From the IMG/VR virus record IMGVR_UViG_3300042861_000957, positions 1 to 36,694 of that record: a stretch of 36,694 nt of DNA; one strand, 5' to 3'. The DNA comes from a virus. The notes beneath the pieces are model-generated. The model made no database searches and was not told the origin of the DNA. It was given only the letters and a program-made list of their open reading frames with translations. Each line of letters starts with the position of its first letter. The stretch's first letter is position 1. Positions 13,685 through 21,702 of this stretch are shown here, piece by piece. Position numbers and translations under genes: made by a program.

Positions 13685-15778
13685 TTAACAGTGTTCTTTC
13701 ATTTCATCAGGGTAGTTTGGTTCCCAGAAGCCTTCCGCATCATAATTCCAATATTTTCTAAATTCTTCTGGTAGTTTTTCAAAATTAATTGGTGTTCCAA
13801 GTACTGACATAAAATCTAAACATCTTAAATTAACAATACTTTTTGGTAATTTTGTCATATGTTTATTGTTTGTCAAATTTAAGAAGTGTAGACCTGTTAG
13901 ATTTCCAATTGACTCTGGTAATTCTTTTACACAGTTTTCAAAAACTAAAGTTGTCAATTGACTAAATCGGTCAAATGATTCTGGAATTTTGATTACCCAA
14001 TCTTCACTTGATTTATTTTCAATTTGTAAAAACCCAATATCTTCTGGTAAAAAATCAAATAGTTCGTCTGGACCAAAAATTCTAATGAACTTTCCTGTAA
14101 CACTAGTAGGGTATTCAATTAAAGTATAACTTGGGTCAATGTCACTACCTAACTCAGGAATATATCTTTCTTTTAATCTAGGTAAAAACTGTTTCATTTC
14201 ATCACTAATTATAAGTGCTATATCTTTATCTGTTAGTTCCTTCAATGATTTTTGTAATAATTTGTCACGTTTTTTTCCGGCATAATAAGTCAAAATAGAT
14301 TGTGCTTTGGCCATACCAGGATTATTTGGGTTAGTCGCATCATCACTTAAATTTTTAATCATTTTAGGTGTTAAGTCATTACCTAAACCAATATACTTCC
14401 TTTGTGATTCTTCTGGTAAATTTCTAAATATTTCATCACCATTTTGAGTACTTGACAAATCTGGACTTCTTAATTCTAACCACATCTCAACTTCTTTTTC
14501 ACCACCTAATTCCGCAACTGGATCTGTGGTTCTTAAATTAAGTTGTTTATATCTTTGCATTTTATCCATATCTTCAGTAGAGAATGGTTTTGCTTCTAGG
14601 TATTGTTCTTTTCCTTTTAATACTGGTATTTTTGATAAAATTTCACTCCAAGGAACTACTTGACCCCCTGAATACCGTCCAGAGTTAGTTCCGTCTGCAA
14701 GTCTCATTTCGCCATATCTATCAACCAAAATTACTGAAGCATAATTTGTATCTGAAGATGGTAAATTTTTATTAATAATGTAATACAAAGTAAGGTTTTG
14801 ATTTAATCTATAATTGTAATAATAGTTTCCAGATCCCTCCCAAGATGTACACCATCTTCTATCTGGCGCATGTTTTTTTCTAATATTGATACATTTTTGT
14901 TTTTCATCTGGAGCAAAAATAAGTACATTATCATCCTCATACGGAATATCAACATCGCTTGTGTCAATTTCTGGTATGTCATAATCACTTTCTTCCATTG
15001 GTGTATAACCATCTACAACGTGTTCAAACTCTTCAAAAGTCATATACTTACTTAATTTAGCATTAAGTGGAATTAATTCAAAATGTCTTGCAAATCGTTT
15101 TGCTCTTGGGAGAAGTGTTGTCATTACATCCTCATCTGGTTTTTCTTCGTGAAATTTTTGAGCGATAGCAATAACGTATTCATTCACACCTTGGTTATTA
15201 AAAGTTGAGAAATATTTTCCAACTAACTCATTTAGTTGAGCTGGGTTGAAAGATGTTACTTCTTTTTTAAACTCTCTAGCTTCGGGTAAATGGGTTTTGA
15301 CTTCAAAAAACTTTTTTATGTTAGTTTTAGTCATTTGTAAATCAGTACCTTTGTATTTTTGTACATAGTCTTGTACCAAAGACTCAAGTGTTTTTTTGGT
15401 TTTTTGTTTTGTATCTTTTTCTGCTGTAAGATTTTTTAAACTTTCATATTCATACTTGAATATGTCTAGAGTGTCTTGTATCGTTTTGTTTAAGTCACGG
15501 ATTCTAGTTTGTAAATCTTTATACTCTTGAGAAGACGGTTCTAAAGTTTTTAACTGGTCATTAAGTTGTTTAAGTTCATTTTTTTCATCTGTAGCAAAAC
15601 CACCTTTAAATCTTTCAAAGTCAGCGATTACTTTTCTGATTTCCTCTTCAGTATCATCAGTACTTCCAGAAAACTTATCAAGTAATCTTTTTACTGTTGA
15701 TTCAGGATATTCTAATAATATTTTTTTTGTGGTTAAACTTTCTTTTACAACTTTTGATAAAATTCCAACTAATTCCAT
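13685..15778 (-). CDS. WCT-domain and leucine-rich-repeat protein with N-terminal leader
   Basis: The 697-residue protein begins MELVGILSKVVKESLTTKKI, an amphipathic leader; V-K-E/S at 11-14 resembles a T4 prohead-protease site. Charged coiled-coil helices follow to about 240. An acidic stretch (262-284) leads to the module LIFAPDEKQKCI...DRRWCTSWEG, with W309-C310-T311 and the following tyrosines and beta strands (LTLYYIINK). This is the same module as in the 324-residue protein at 2509-3483. The C-terminus (about 600-680) has leucine-rich repeats (LTTLVFENCVKELPESIGNL; LHFLNLTNNKHMTKLPKSIV). Function unknown. The LRR could bind a protein partner; leader and size fit a virion-packaged effector. 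TATTTAT lies 14 nt upstream. Confidence 0.7.
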   Translation of the reverse strand: MELVGILSKVVKESLTTKKILLEYPESTVKRLLDKFSGSTDDTEEEIRKVIADFERFKGGFATDEKNELKQLNDQLKTLEPSSQEYKDLQTRIRDLNKTIQDTLDIFKYEYESLKNLTAEKDTKQKTKKTLESLVQDYVQKYKGTDLQMTKTNIKKFFEVKTHLPEAREFKKEVTSFNPAQLNELVGKYFSTFNNQGVNEYVIAIAQKFHEEKPDEDVMTTLLPRAKRFARHFELIPLNAKLSKYMTFEEFEHVVDGYTPMEESDYDIPEIDTSDVDIPYEDDNVLIFAPDEKQKCINIRKKHAPDRRWCTSWEGSGNYYYNYRLNQNLTLYYIINKNLPSSDTNYASVILVDRYGEMRLADGTNSGRYSGGQVVPWSEILSKIPVLKGKEQYLEAKPFSTEDMDKMQRYKQLNLRTTDPVAELGGEKEVEMWLELRSPDLSSTQNGDEIFRNLPEESQRKYIGLGNDLTPKMIKNLSDDATNPNNPGMAKAQSILTYYAGKKRDKLLQKSLKELTDKDIALIISDEMKQFLPRLKERYIPELGSDIDPSYTLIEYPTSVTGKFIRIFGPDELFDFLPEDIGFLQIENKSSEDWVIKIPESFDRFSQLTTLVFENCVKELPESIGNLTGLHFLNLTNNKHMTKLPKSIVNLRCLDFMSVLGTPINFEKLPEEFRKYWNYDAEGFWEPNYPDEMKEHC

Positions 15779-15792
15779 AAGTATTTTATTTA

Positions 15793-15799
15793 ATAAATA
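15793..15799 (-). promoter_or_regulatory. TATTTAT motif before WCT/LRR gene
   Basis: Minus-strand AATATTTATTAA ends 14 nt before ATG at 15778. Confidence 0.4.
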
Positions 15800-15829
15800 T
15801 TCTCGTTAATAAAAAAAATAAGAATTAAT

Positions 15830-15836
15830 TATTTAT
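15830..15836 (+). promoter_or_regulatory. TATTTAT motif before small CxxC membrane protein
   Basis: TATTTAT lies 39 nt before the ATG at 15876. An out-of-frame ATG with 33 codons (15844-15945) sits 7 nt after the box and may act as a leader ORF or be chance. Confidence 0.35.
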
Positions 15837-15875
15837 TAGTAAAATGATTACCGCTATTTTAATAAAAAAAGAAAA

Positions 15876-16022
15876 ATGGAAGCAACTAAAGTCGGCTGTC
15901 AAGCCTGTAAACAAAAAGGTAAAAGTAAATTTAATATTTTATTAATCACAGGATTTGTAACCCTAAGTCTTACGATATATGGTCTAATTTCTTTGGTTAG
16001 TGATATAATATCTTTATTTTAA
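15876..16022 (+). CDS. Small membrane protein with CxxC motif
   Basis: The 48-residue protein starts [20 protein letters not shown] and continues with one hydrophobic helix ([21 protein letters not shown]) to the end. C8-x2-C11 before a basic segment and a single transmembrane helix is a layout I recognise in small proteins of large marine phages (GC-x2-CKQKG). Its stop overlaps the DnaJ stop by 3 nt in convergent orientation. It could be a membrane anchor or lysis accessory; unknown. Confidence 0.65.
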   Translation: MEATKVGCQACKQKGKSKFNILLITGFVTLSLTIYGLISLVSDIISLF

Positions 16023-16930
16023 TTCCTTGTAAATTTTAAGAATTGATTAATTAACAAGTCTCCTTGTTGACCCTCAATTTTAAACCCTTTATCTTTGACT
16101 CTCATAGGTTTAGATGTATCTGTAGTTTTTGGAAATTTTACATTTATTTTACCGTTTGGATGTGGGATGTCAAATGAATCTTGTTGTATTTCTTCCAATG
16201 TAAATGTTTTAGTATATATTAAATGATTTCCGTGTTTTTGAAAATTATCATTTTCTATTAAATTAATTCTAATTACCAAATTCCCCACCATACCATTTTT
16301 ATAATCCCCTTTACCTTGCATCCTCAAAAATTGCCCATTATCAATTCCGTGTGGTATTTTAATATCTAAATCTTCTAATTTATCTGTTGAGGCAGTACCT
16401 TGACATATGTTACATTTTTTGATAAAAATAAATCCTTGTCCATTACAAGTCGTACAATTGACTTGCATCATCTGGACAAACATACCAGAACCTACTTGGA
16501 CTACAATTTGACCATTACCATTACAAGTTGTACAAGTCTTTTTTTCACCCCCTTGTCCATTACAACCACCACATTTTTCTTTTACTTTATACTTAATTTT
16601 TTTATTGATTGCTAAAAACGATTCAAAAACCGTAATGTCTAAATTTATTACAGTGTCGTGTACTCTATTTTGTCTTTGATTAAACATTTGATTGAAGATG
16701 TCGTTAAATCCAAACCCACCAAATGAACCCATCGCAGGATTATCATACTCTTTTCTTTTTTGCTCATCACCTAATACATCATATGCAACGGATATTTTTT
16801 TAAATTTCTCTGGATCTCCTCCTTTATCTGGGTGATTTTCTTTTGCTAAATTTCTATATGCCTTTTTTATGTCGTCTTGAGAAGCGTTTTTATCAACACC
16901 TAATACTTCATAATAATTTTCAGAATTCAT
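16019..16930 (-). CDS. dnaJ: DnaJ-type chaperone (Hsp40)
   Basis: The 303-residue protein has a complete J domain (about 5-65) with H33-P-D35, a short Gly/Phe segment (66-75), and a cysteine-rich zinc domain with four CxxCxG-type repeats at 120-126, 133-139, 159-165 and 173-179, the last degenerate (CNICQGT). The C-terminal substrate-binding domain follows. This is a type I DnaJ, shorter than the usual 370-380 residues, mainly in the linker and C-terminus. It should stimulate host DnaK, probably to help folding of phage proteins or remodel host complexes; no DnaK or GrpE gene is in the window. Divergent from the gene at 16963. Confidence 0.93.
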   Translation of the reverse strand: MNSENYYEVLGVDKNASQDDIKKAYRNLAKENHPDKGGDPEKFKKISVAYDVLGDEQKRKEYDNPAMGSFGGFGFNDIFNQMFNQRQNRVHDTVINLDITVFESFLAINKKIKYKVKEKCGGCNGQGGEKKTCTTCNGNGQIVVQVGSGMFVQMMQVNCTTCNGQGFIFIKKCNICQGTASTDKLEDLDIKIPHGIDNGQFLRMQGKGDYKNGMVGNLVIRINLIENDNFQKHGNHLIYTKTFTLEEIQQDSFDIPHPNGKINVKFPKTTDTSKPMRVKDKGFKIEGQQGDLLINQFLKFTRN

Positions 16931-16949
16931 TTATCTAAATTTTTTTTTA

Positions 16950-16956
16950 TATTTAT
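16950..16956 (+). promoter_or_regulatory. TATTTAT motif before 212-residue gene
   Basis: TATTTAT, 6 nt (TCTAAT), then ATG at 16963. Confidence 0.45.
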
Positions 16957-16962
16957 TCTAAT

Positions 16963-17601
16963 ATGAAATATACTGTAATTCTTTTTAAAAATAAAGAAAG
17001 AAAAAAAATTTTAAAATCTTTCAAAACATTAGAAAGAGCTCAAAATTTTTATCAAAAATCAATTGACGATAGTAATAAGATTATTTTTAATAAAGGAATT
17101 GAGAATGGAATTATAACCGAGTATGAAATTGGACTCATAGATAATCAACCATCCGAATTTGAACTTTACTTTGTTAGAGATGAATTAGGAAGACAAGTTA
17201 GGATTCAAACAGATGAAGACAATGTAAGAATTTTAAAAATTTCTAACTATAAAGTTGAGGAATTAATCTATGATGTTAATAAAAACTCTAGACTTACGTT
17301 TGATACTTTTTATAAAAAATACATTTCTAGTAATACTATTAAAATAGTTTCAAAAATTAATAATAAATTTTTTGTCCAGGAAGATGAAAATGTTTTTTTA
17401 TTTTCACTTAAAAGTGATTCAGATTGTTTTAGGTTTTTTGAGATATTTGAACAATATTTAAAAGACAAAAAAAAGACTAACTGTATTTTAGTGACAGATT
17501 CCTCTATACAACAAAAAAAATACCTCTATTCTCTTTTGGAGTCTAAAGGTATTTCAAAAAAATCGTTATACAAACAATCAACTACTTTTTTTAGAAAATA
17601 G
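16963..17601 (+). CDS. Conserved large-phage hypothetical protein, 212 residues
   Basis: The protein begins MKYTVILFKNKERKKILKSF and carries FELYFVRDELGRQVRIQ at about 66-82, then LIYDVNKNSRLTFDTFYKKY. The order MKYTVxLFKNKxRKKI...LYFVxDxxGRQ...KVEExxYDV is one I know from large marine phages with no assigned role. It looks like an alpha/beta protein with a basic C-terminus. Its 3' end overlaps the converging gene at 17578 by 24 nt, and no terminator is visible. Confidence 0.7.
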   Translation: MKYTVILFKNKERKKILKSFKTLERAQNFYQKSIDDSNKIIFNKGIENGIITEYEIGLIDNQPSEFELYFVRDELGRQVRIQTDEDNVRILKISNYKVEELIYDVNKNSRLTFDTFYKKYISSNTIKIVSKINNKFFVQEDENVFLFSLKSDSDCFRFFEIFEQYLKDKKKTNCILVTDSSIQQKKYLYSLLESKGISKKSLYKQSTTFFRK

Positions 17602-17895
17602 GACTGAAGAAAGTTTTTTAAAAAAATTCTTTTTAGGTGGTTCTTGTTTAACCTCTTCTTGTGGTTTTAAGGTGTTTTCTTTAATAAAGATGACCTCAAC
17701 ATCAGAAATGTCAATCTTGAATTGGTCTGTTGACTCACTATACATGTCTAAATCAAATTGTGCCTCAATAAACTTTTGGTGACTTAATTCAATTATAATT
17801 GCGATTTTTCCAATCGGATATGTTGATTGCAATTTGTCTGTTGCAAATGCAATGTTTTCAATTACCCCACTAATGTCTTTTTTATTCTCTGCCAT
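17578..17895 (-). CDS. Hypothetical protein, 105 residues
   Basis: The N-terminal two thirds look like a compact alpha/beta domain (VIENIAFATDKLQSTYPIGK...IIELSHQKFIEAQ). The last 30 residues are a Lys/Pro/Glu tail ending in KKLSSVLFSKKSS, a probable flexible basic end. Its 5' end lies inside the 65-residue gene (34-nt overlap), showing coupled translation. Not recognised. Confidence 0.55.
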   Translation of the reverse strand: MAENKKDISGVIENIAFATDKLQSTYPIGKIAIIIELSHQKFIEAQFDLDMYSESTDQFKIDISDVEVIFIKENTLKPQEEVKQEPPKKNFFKKLSSVLFSKKSS

Positions 17896-18059
17896 ATGCT
17901 AAGTTTTTCTTCTTTGGGTAATAAATCCTCTTTTTTTAATTTTCGTATCTCTTGAATTAAATTATTTTTTTCGTTTTCAAGGGCGTTCTTATCCTTTTCA
18001 GATTCATTTTGTAACCATATCTGGAGTTGTTCCTCCCGTGTCTGTAGTTTCTTCTTCAT
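17862..18059 (-). CDS. Small coiled-coil protein, 65 residues
   Basis: I take ATG at 18059 (MKKKLQTREEQLQIWLQ) rather than a TTG two codons earlier. The protein is almost entirely charged helix (EEQLQIW...EKNNLIQEIRKLKKEDL) and ends KLSIWQRIKKTLVG. It overlaps the genes on both sides by tens of nucleotides in different frames. Function unknown; a scaffold or adaptor peptide is possible. Confidence 0.55.
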   Translation of the reverse strand: MKKKLQTREEQLQIWLQNESEKDKNALENEKNNLIQEIRKLKKEDLLPKEEKLSIWQRIKKTLVG

Positions 18060-18441
18060 CTTCAAATTTAATTTTTGCTGTCATTTCAAATTTTAGATCC
18101 TGTAAATTTTGTAAATTTTGTTTTTCAAAAATTTTCTTTAATTCATTAACTTTATTTTCAAACAATTTTTCTTTTTCCTCTCTTTCTTTGTTGTAGTGGA
18201 TAATGTTTTTTATGTTTGATATTAGTTCGTCAACCGATGATTCATTAAACTCTGAAACAAAACTAAAATTCCTAACACCATCCTTTTGTTTACTATTTTC
18301 AACAACTCTTTCTTCATTTACATATTTTTTTGGTAATTTCCAGGTTTCCGGAAATTCAATGTCAAAAGATAAATATGTTTTTAACTTTCTAACTGAAATC
18401 AAATAAGGAAATAATCCTTCAAATTCTTTAAACAAACTCAT
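18004..18441 (-). CDS. Hypothetical protein, 145 residues
   Basis: The protein begins MSLFKEFEGLFPYLISVRKL, has FDIEFPETWKLPKKY at about 26-40, which resembles a small domain of other large-phage proteins, and then a long charged coiled coil (EREEKEKLFENKVNELKKIF). The C-terminus is acidic and Thr-rich. It follows the membrane protein gene with a one-base stop/start overlap (TAATG) and overlaps the next gene by 56 nt. Function unknown. Confidence 0.6.
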   Translation of the reverse strand: MSLFKEFEGLFPYLISVRKLKTYLSFDIEFPETWKLPKKYVNEERVVENSKQKDGVRNFSFVSEFNESSVDELISNIKNIIHYNKEREEKEKLFENKVNELKKIFEKQNLQNLQDLKFEMTAKIKFEDEEETTDTGGTTPDMVTK

Positions 18442-18632
18442 TAGTTTTTATTAATTATAAATGTTATTATGTAAGAAATTAAAAATAGGTAGTAAAAAGT
18501 TTCATATTTATTAATCTCTAGTTTTCTGGGTGGGTTTTGAAATATTGAAATCAAAAATAAAAGTCCTAGTCTAGTTATGTTTACTATTGAAAATATAAAC
18601 ATAAAAAGAAGTAAATTACCCAAAGACAACAT
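18441..18632 (-). CDS. Small membrane protein, 63 residues
   Basis: Two hydrophobic helices (about 4-30 and 47-60) are separated by a short polar loop with PPRKLEINKY. There is no cysteine and no signal-peptidase site. The fold is compatible with a small holin-like or anchoring protein, but nothing specific is recognised. It sits between the histone H1-like gene (1-nt gap) and the 145-residue gene (1-nt overlap). Confidence 0.6.
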   Translation of the reverse strand: MLSLGNLLLFMFIFSIVNITRLGLLFLISIFQNPPRKLEINKYETFYYLFLISYIITFIINKN

Positions 18633-18633
18633 A

Positions 18634-18807
18634 TTAATTAGTTTTTCTTGATTCTAAAATCTCACCTCTTAATTTCTTCAAAAGTTCACGTAATTCTTGT
18701 GAAGTTTTTCTAGCTCTAGTACCAGCTGTTTTATTACCACCATAAAATTTAGTCGCGTCTTGACTTAATTGTTCTGTTAATGTTTTAATTTGCTCTATTG
18801 TTTCCAT
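18634..18807 (-). CDS. Histone H1-like (Hc1) DNA-binding protein
   Basis: ATG at 18807 opens a 57-codon frame: METIEQIKTLTEQLSQDATK followed by FYGGNKTAGTRARKTSQELR and a charged helix. The core GNK-(A/T)-AG-(A/T)-RARK-x-S-x-EL is the signature of the histone H1-like Hc1 family common in Bacteroidota and also in Chlamydiae. It should bind DNA through its basic helix, in the host nucleoid or inside the virion. It heads a run of five overlapping or adjacent genes down to 17578. It is too short for most gene callers' size cut-offs. Confidence 0.8.
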   Translation of the reverse strand: METIEQIKTLTEQLSQDATKFYGGNKTAGTRARKTSQELRELLKKLRGEILESRKTN

Positions 18808-18866
18808 TTTTTTATTTTAATTTGTTTATTAAAGATAATATAAGTTTTTTTTTCTAGATAGTAAAC

Positions 18867-19337
18867 TTAATACACGATATTTTTATCTAGAGATTTGTAA
18901 ATTGTTGAAATCATATCTAAATCGGACTTGGTGAAAGGTTTTTTCATATCAAATATATCAGTAAAAAAAACATCTATTGAGTTTCTAATTTTACTGTCCT
19001 TTTGGTTATAAAATATATCTGAAAAAAAATCATATAGATAATCTCTATGTTCACCAACTTCATTTATAATAAGCCCTTCTTTTTTAAACTCATCAATTAA
19101 CTTTTTCCAACACCAAGAAAAATGGTTTAATTTATCTTCATCAGTTAATTGTATTTTGGTTTCTTGTCGGGTATTTTCATCATCACCTAAATAAGTGTCT
19201 GAAATGTTTTTAAATAGTGAAAATATAATATCATAATAGAGTTCCATCTTCTCTATTATGATGTTATTTGTTCTGAACCATATGTCAACATCCTCGTTGT
19301 CCAAAGGTTTACTTATATAATTAAAAAAATTCTCCAT
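18867..19337 (-). CDS. Conserved large-phage protein, 156 residues
   Basis: The protein begins MENFFNYISKPLDNEDVDIW and contains YYDIIFSLFKNI...TYLGD and HFSWCWKKLIDEF (about 72-84), then FYNQKDS and PFTKSDLDM near the end. The pattern (FFNYISK...WxxxNNIIxEK...TYLGD...HFxWCW...FYNQ...FTKSDLDM) recurs in large marine phages. It is mostly helical and has no catalytic motif. Its ATG lies in the 3' arm of a terminator-like hairpin (19330-19357), suggesting that its expression is restrained in read-through transcripts. Function unknown. Confidence 0.7.
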   Translation of the reverse strand: MENFFNYISKPLDNEDVDIWFRTNNIIIEKMELYYDIIFSLFKNISDTYLGDDENTRQETKIQLTDEDKLNHFSWCWKKLIDEFKKEGLIINEVGEHRDYLYDFFSDIFYNQKDSKIRNSIDVFFTDIFDMKKPFTKSDLDMISTIYKSLDKNIVY

Positions 19338-19357
19338 AAGAAAGTTCCTATGGAGAA
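19323..19357 (-). terminator. Terminator-like hairpin containing the start codon of the next gene
   Basis: On the minus strand TTCTCCATA (19357-19349) and TATGGAGAA (19338-19330) form a perfect 9-bp stem with a 10-nt loop followed by seven T. The ATG of the 156-residue gene is inside the 3' arm and the T-run is in its coding sequence. It could terminate transcripts from the zinc-ribbon gene and/or hide the start codon. Confidence 0.65.
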
Positions 19358-19384
19358 TTATAAGTTCAATTTATTTTTTGTAAA

Positions 19385-20755
19385 TTATTGAGTCTTATCA
19401 TTATATTTCATTAACTCTTTAATTCTATCAAAATCTTCTTTTAATTTTCCCTTTGATAATGTAACAGGTTGTTCAGCTCTTTTGTAAGTTTCATCTTTAG
19501 CTTTACCAAGTGGATCCTCATCAAATATTTTAGCAAATTTAGAATTAGCTTTTGTTTTTACACTATTACCCCAACCTTGTACGTTAGCGTTTTCTGCTGA
19601 ACCTTCAATTTGTTTTTTAAATCTTTTTTTATCTGGGAATGGGGGATCAAAATCTGGTACCATTTGTCCTGCGTATTTATAATTCCAATCAGTCTCTTCT
19701 TCAGATGTTGAGTAAGCTTTCTTTTCAGATTCTTTAAACTCACCATTTCCTTGTGGAAAACCTTCTGGATTCATTTCGTATGTTGTTTCAGAACCTGGTT
19801 TTGTATAGTCTTTAATTTTTTTCAATACGGAATTAATATAATCGTCATTGTTTTTTTTAGATTGTTTTACAGCTTTTTCATATGCCTCATATCCAGCTGG
19901 TGTTTGACCTTTTTTGAATTTTTGTTTTTCTTCATTAACAAATTGTTCAATCATATCAATAACTTCATTTTCTGTAAAAACAGCAGACTCTTTACCACTA
20001 TAGATTCTATATACGGTTTCTTCAACTTTTGATTTTTTAGATTGTCTTGCTGCCAATTTCATTGGTTCTTTTTTGTTATTATCGTTGTCCAAATCTAAAA
20101 AATCAGGTTTACTTCCTTCTTTAGTTTCTGTTTTTTTACTTCTAAGTTTTTGAAAATCGTTTGCTCCTATTTTATCATATGGTTTAGCTTGTCTTGCGAT
20201 GTGTTTTTGTCCGGTAGATAGTTTTTTACTTTCTTCCATTGACATTTTTCTATAACCACATTCGTTACATTCACCCTCTTTCATAGTTCCCATGCCACAT
20301 TCGTTACATTTTTCTTTACTTTCTTTCATTGACGTTTTTCTGTAACCACACTCATTACATTCACCTTCCGTCATCATTCCTAACCCACACTCATTACACA
20401 CTTCTGCACCTTCAGTTAATTCATCAAAATTAAATTTGGTATCATATGGTAATTTATGTTTTGGCCATTTTTCAGATGGATTAACATCTGTTGCCCAAGG
20501 ATCACCTGGACTCTTGAAGTGTTTAGACATATCTCTATCTGCCATTCTTCTAGCGTCTTTTTTAGATTTGTACTCTGTGTCTCGTCTGTATTTATTAAAT
20601 TTACCCATATCTAAAAAATCATCATCATCTTCTTGTACATAATCAAATTCTGAATCTTTATTTAATTTTAGTGTTTTCACAAGTGAATTTGCCTTTTCTT
20701 CTAAAGTTTCGTTCAGAATTTTTTTAAAAAGTCTATCGTAATAGTTATTATTCAT
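19385..20755 (-). CDS. Zinc-ribbon-repeat protein with N-terminal leader
   Basis: The 456-residue protein begins MNNNYYDRLFKKILNETLEE, a leader of the type discussed for other genes here. Residues 120-179 are two tandem 30-residue copies, each with CNECG-x8-CNECGYRK, so eight cysteines for probably two zinc ribbons. A segment at about 240-285 (YRIYSGKESAVFTENEVIDM with IEQFVNEEK) and the following AYEKAVKQSKKNNDDYINSV...YEMNPEGFPQGNGE are recognisable from a conserved family in large marine phages. The whole protein is polar and Lys/Glu-rich with L/M-T/K-E-G sites that could be cut by a prohead protease. Role unknown; internal head or scaffold-related is a guess. Confidence 0.65.
   Translation of the reverse strand: MNNNYYDRLFKKILNETLEEKANSLVKTLKLNKDSEFDYVQEDDDDFLDMGKFNKYRRDTEYKSKKDARRMADRDMSKHFKSPGDPWATDVNPSEKWPKHKLPYDTKFNFDELTEGAEVCNECGLGMMTEGECNECGYRKTSMKESKEKCNECGMGTMKEGECNECGYRKMSMEESKKLSTGQKHIARQAKPYDKIGANDFQKLRSKKTETKEGSKPDFLDLDNDNNKKEPMKLAARQSKKSKVEETVYRIYSGKESAVFTENEVIDMIEQFVNEEKQKFKKGQTPAGYEAYEKAVKQSKKNNDDYINSVLKKIKDYTKPGSETTYEMNPEGFPQGNGEFKESEKKAYSTSEEETDWNYKYAGQMVPDFDPPFPDKKRFKKQIEGSAENANVQGWGNSVKTKANSKFAKIFDEDPLGKAKDETYKRAEQPVTLSKGKLKEDFDRIKELMKYNDKTQ
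20219..20398 (-). repeat. Two 90-bp tandem repeats encoding zinc ribbons
   Basis: Codons 120-149 and 150-179 of the gene encode nearly the same 30 residues (CNECG...GECNECGYRK...ESK twice). The copies differ at several codons, so this is an older in-frame duplication rather than a recent one. Confidence 0.8.
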
Positions 20756-20769
20756 TTTCTATTTTATTT

Positions 20770-20776
20770 ATAAATA
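20770..20776 (-). promoter_or_regulatory. TATTTAT motif before zinc-ribbon gene
   Basis: Minus-strand GATATTTATAAATA is partly palindromic and ends 14 nt before ATG at 20755. Confidence 0.45.
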
Positions 20777-20785
20777 TCTTATGGA

Positions 20786-21460
20786 TTAATTAATTTCCCT
20801 TTTTATTAAATTTTTGATGTATTGTTCACTAACACCTAATTCTTCACTTATGTTTCTAATTACTTTTTGACCAATTTCGTTTTCAAAAATGTTAAGAGCG
20901 TTGATATCACCTTGATTACAGTACGGAAAACGTGTACATTTTTTTTTAACCTGGACTCTTTTAGCCCCTGGCATGTAATTAGCTCCAGCATTTCTCCAAT
21001 GTTTTTTACTCATTGACTTGGCCCACATCTTATTAGTTTCATAAGAACCAGATGATGCGGTTGATGTACCTTCTTTAGTTTCAACCTTTTTTGTTTCACC
21101 AAAAGAAATTGCCGGCTCAAAACTACCACCGCCAGCACCAGTACCCATACCTTCTTTAGTTTCTTTTTTACTTTTGTTAAATTTTTTCTTAACTGATTGT
21201 AAAAATTCATTCACATCTTCTCCGTCATTTAGGAGTTGTTGTATTTCTTTTTTGATTTTATTTGTTGAAAGTTTTTTATTCTTTGCTAATTCTGTAATTT
21301 CTTCCATTGATACACCTTTTTTAAGATAATCATTTGGGTTTTTATTATTTTCTTTCAAACCAATATCCTTTCTAGATTGGGCTAATTCACTTCCAGTAAG
21401 GCCAGCTTTACTGGCTTCACTATCATAATTTTTCATAAAACTAGCAAATAAATCTGTCAT
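20786..21460 (-). CDS. Hypothetical protein, 224 residues, with C-terminal CTRFPYC motif
   Basis: The protein starts MTDLFASFMKNYDSEASKAG. Residues about 48-100 are helical (MEEITELAKNKKLSTNKIKK). A Gly/Ser/Thr-rich linker at about 101-140 has two KETKEG/VETKEG elements. The C-terminal domain has KKKCTRFPYCNQGDINALNI at about 172-191 and ends with what looks like a helix-turn-helix (VIRNISEELGVSEQYIKNLI). It resembles small proteins of large phages with a CxxFPYCNQGD core, function unknown. It overlaps the upstream 81-residue gene by 4 nt (ATGA). Confidence 0.6.
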   Translation of the reverse strand: MTDLFASFMKNYDSEASKAGLTGSELAQSRKDIGLKENNKNPNDYLKKGVSMEEITELAKNKKLSTNKIKKEIQQLLNDGEDVNEFLQSVKKKFNKSKKETKEGMGTGAGGGSFEPAISFGETKKVETKEGTSTASSGSYETNKMWAKSMSKKHWRNAGANYMPGAKRVQVKKKCTRFPYCNQGDINALNIFENEIGQKVIRNISEELGVSEQYIKNLIKREIN

Positions 21461-21702
21461 GCGTTTCTAAATTTAGTTTCCCAATATCCTCTTTGTTGAT
21501 ACATCATTGTGTAAAATTCTCTAAAAGATTTTATAATCAAATCTTTAACATCTTTTTCTAATTTTCCTTTTTGTATGTCTTTAGAAATTTTTTGTAATAA
21601 TTTGTCCTCAAATTGTTTAAAAGTTGTTGACCCCATAAAGTCTTTAATTTCTTTACGGATTAATGTTTCAACTTCTCTTTTGTCTGCTTGTGTTAGTGCC
21701 AT
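21457..21702 (-). CDS. Conserved large-phage protein, 81 residues
   Basis: The protein begins MALTQADKREVETLIRKEIK and ends YTMMYQQRGYWETKFRNA. The pattern MALTxADKxEVExxxRKEIKDF...FYxxMYQxRxxWExxxRNA is highly recognisable from many T4-like and marine phages. It is a helical protein of unknown function found near head/tail genes. One-base stop/start overlap with the upstream gene (TAATG) and 4-nt overlap downstream show tight coupling. Confidence 0.8.
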   Translation of the reverse strand: MALTQADKREVETLIRKEIKDFMGSTTFKQFEDKLLQKISKDIQKGKLEKDVKDLIIKSFREFYTMMYQQRGYWETKFRNA

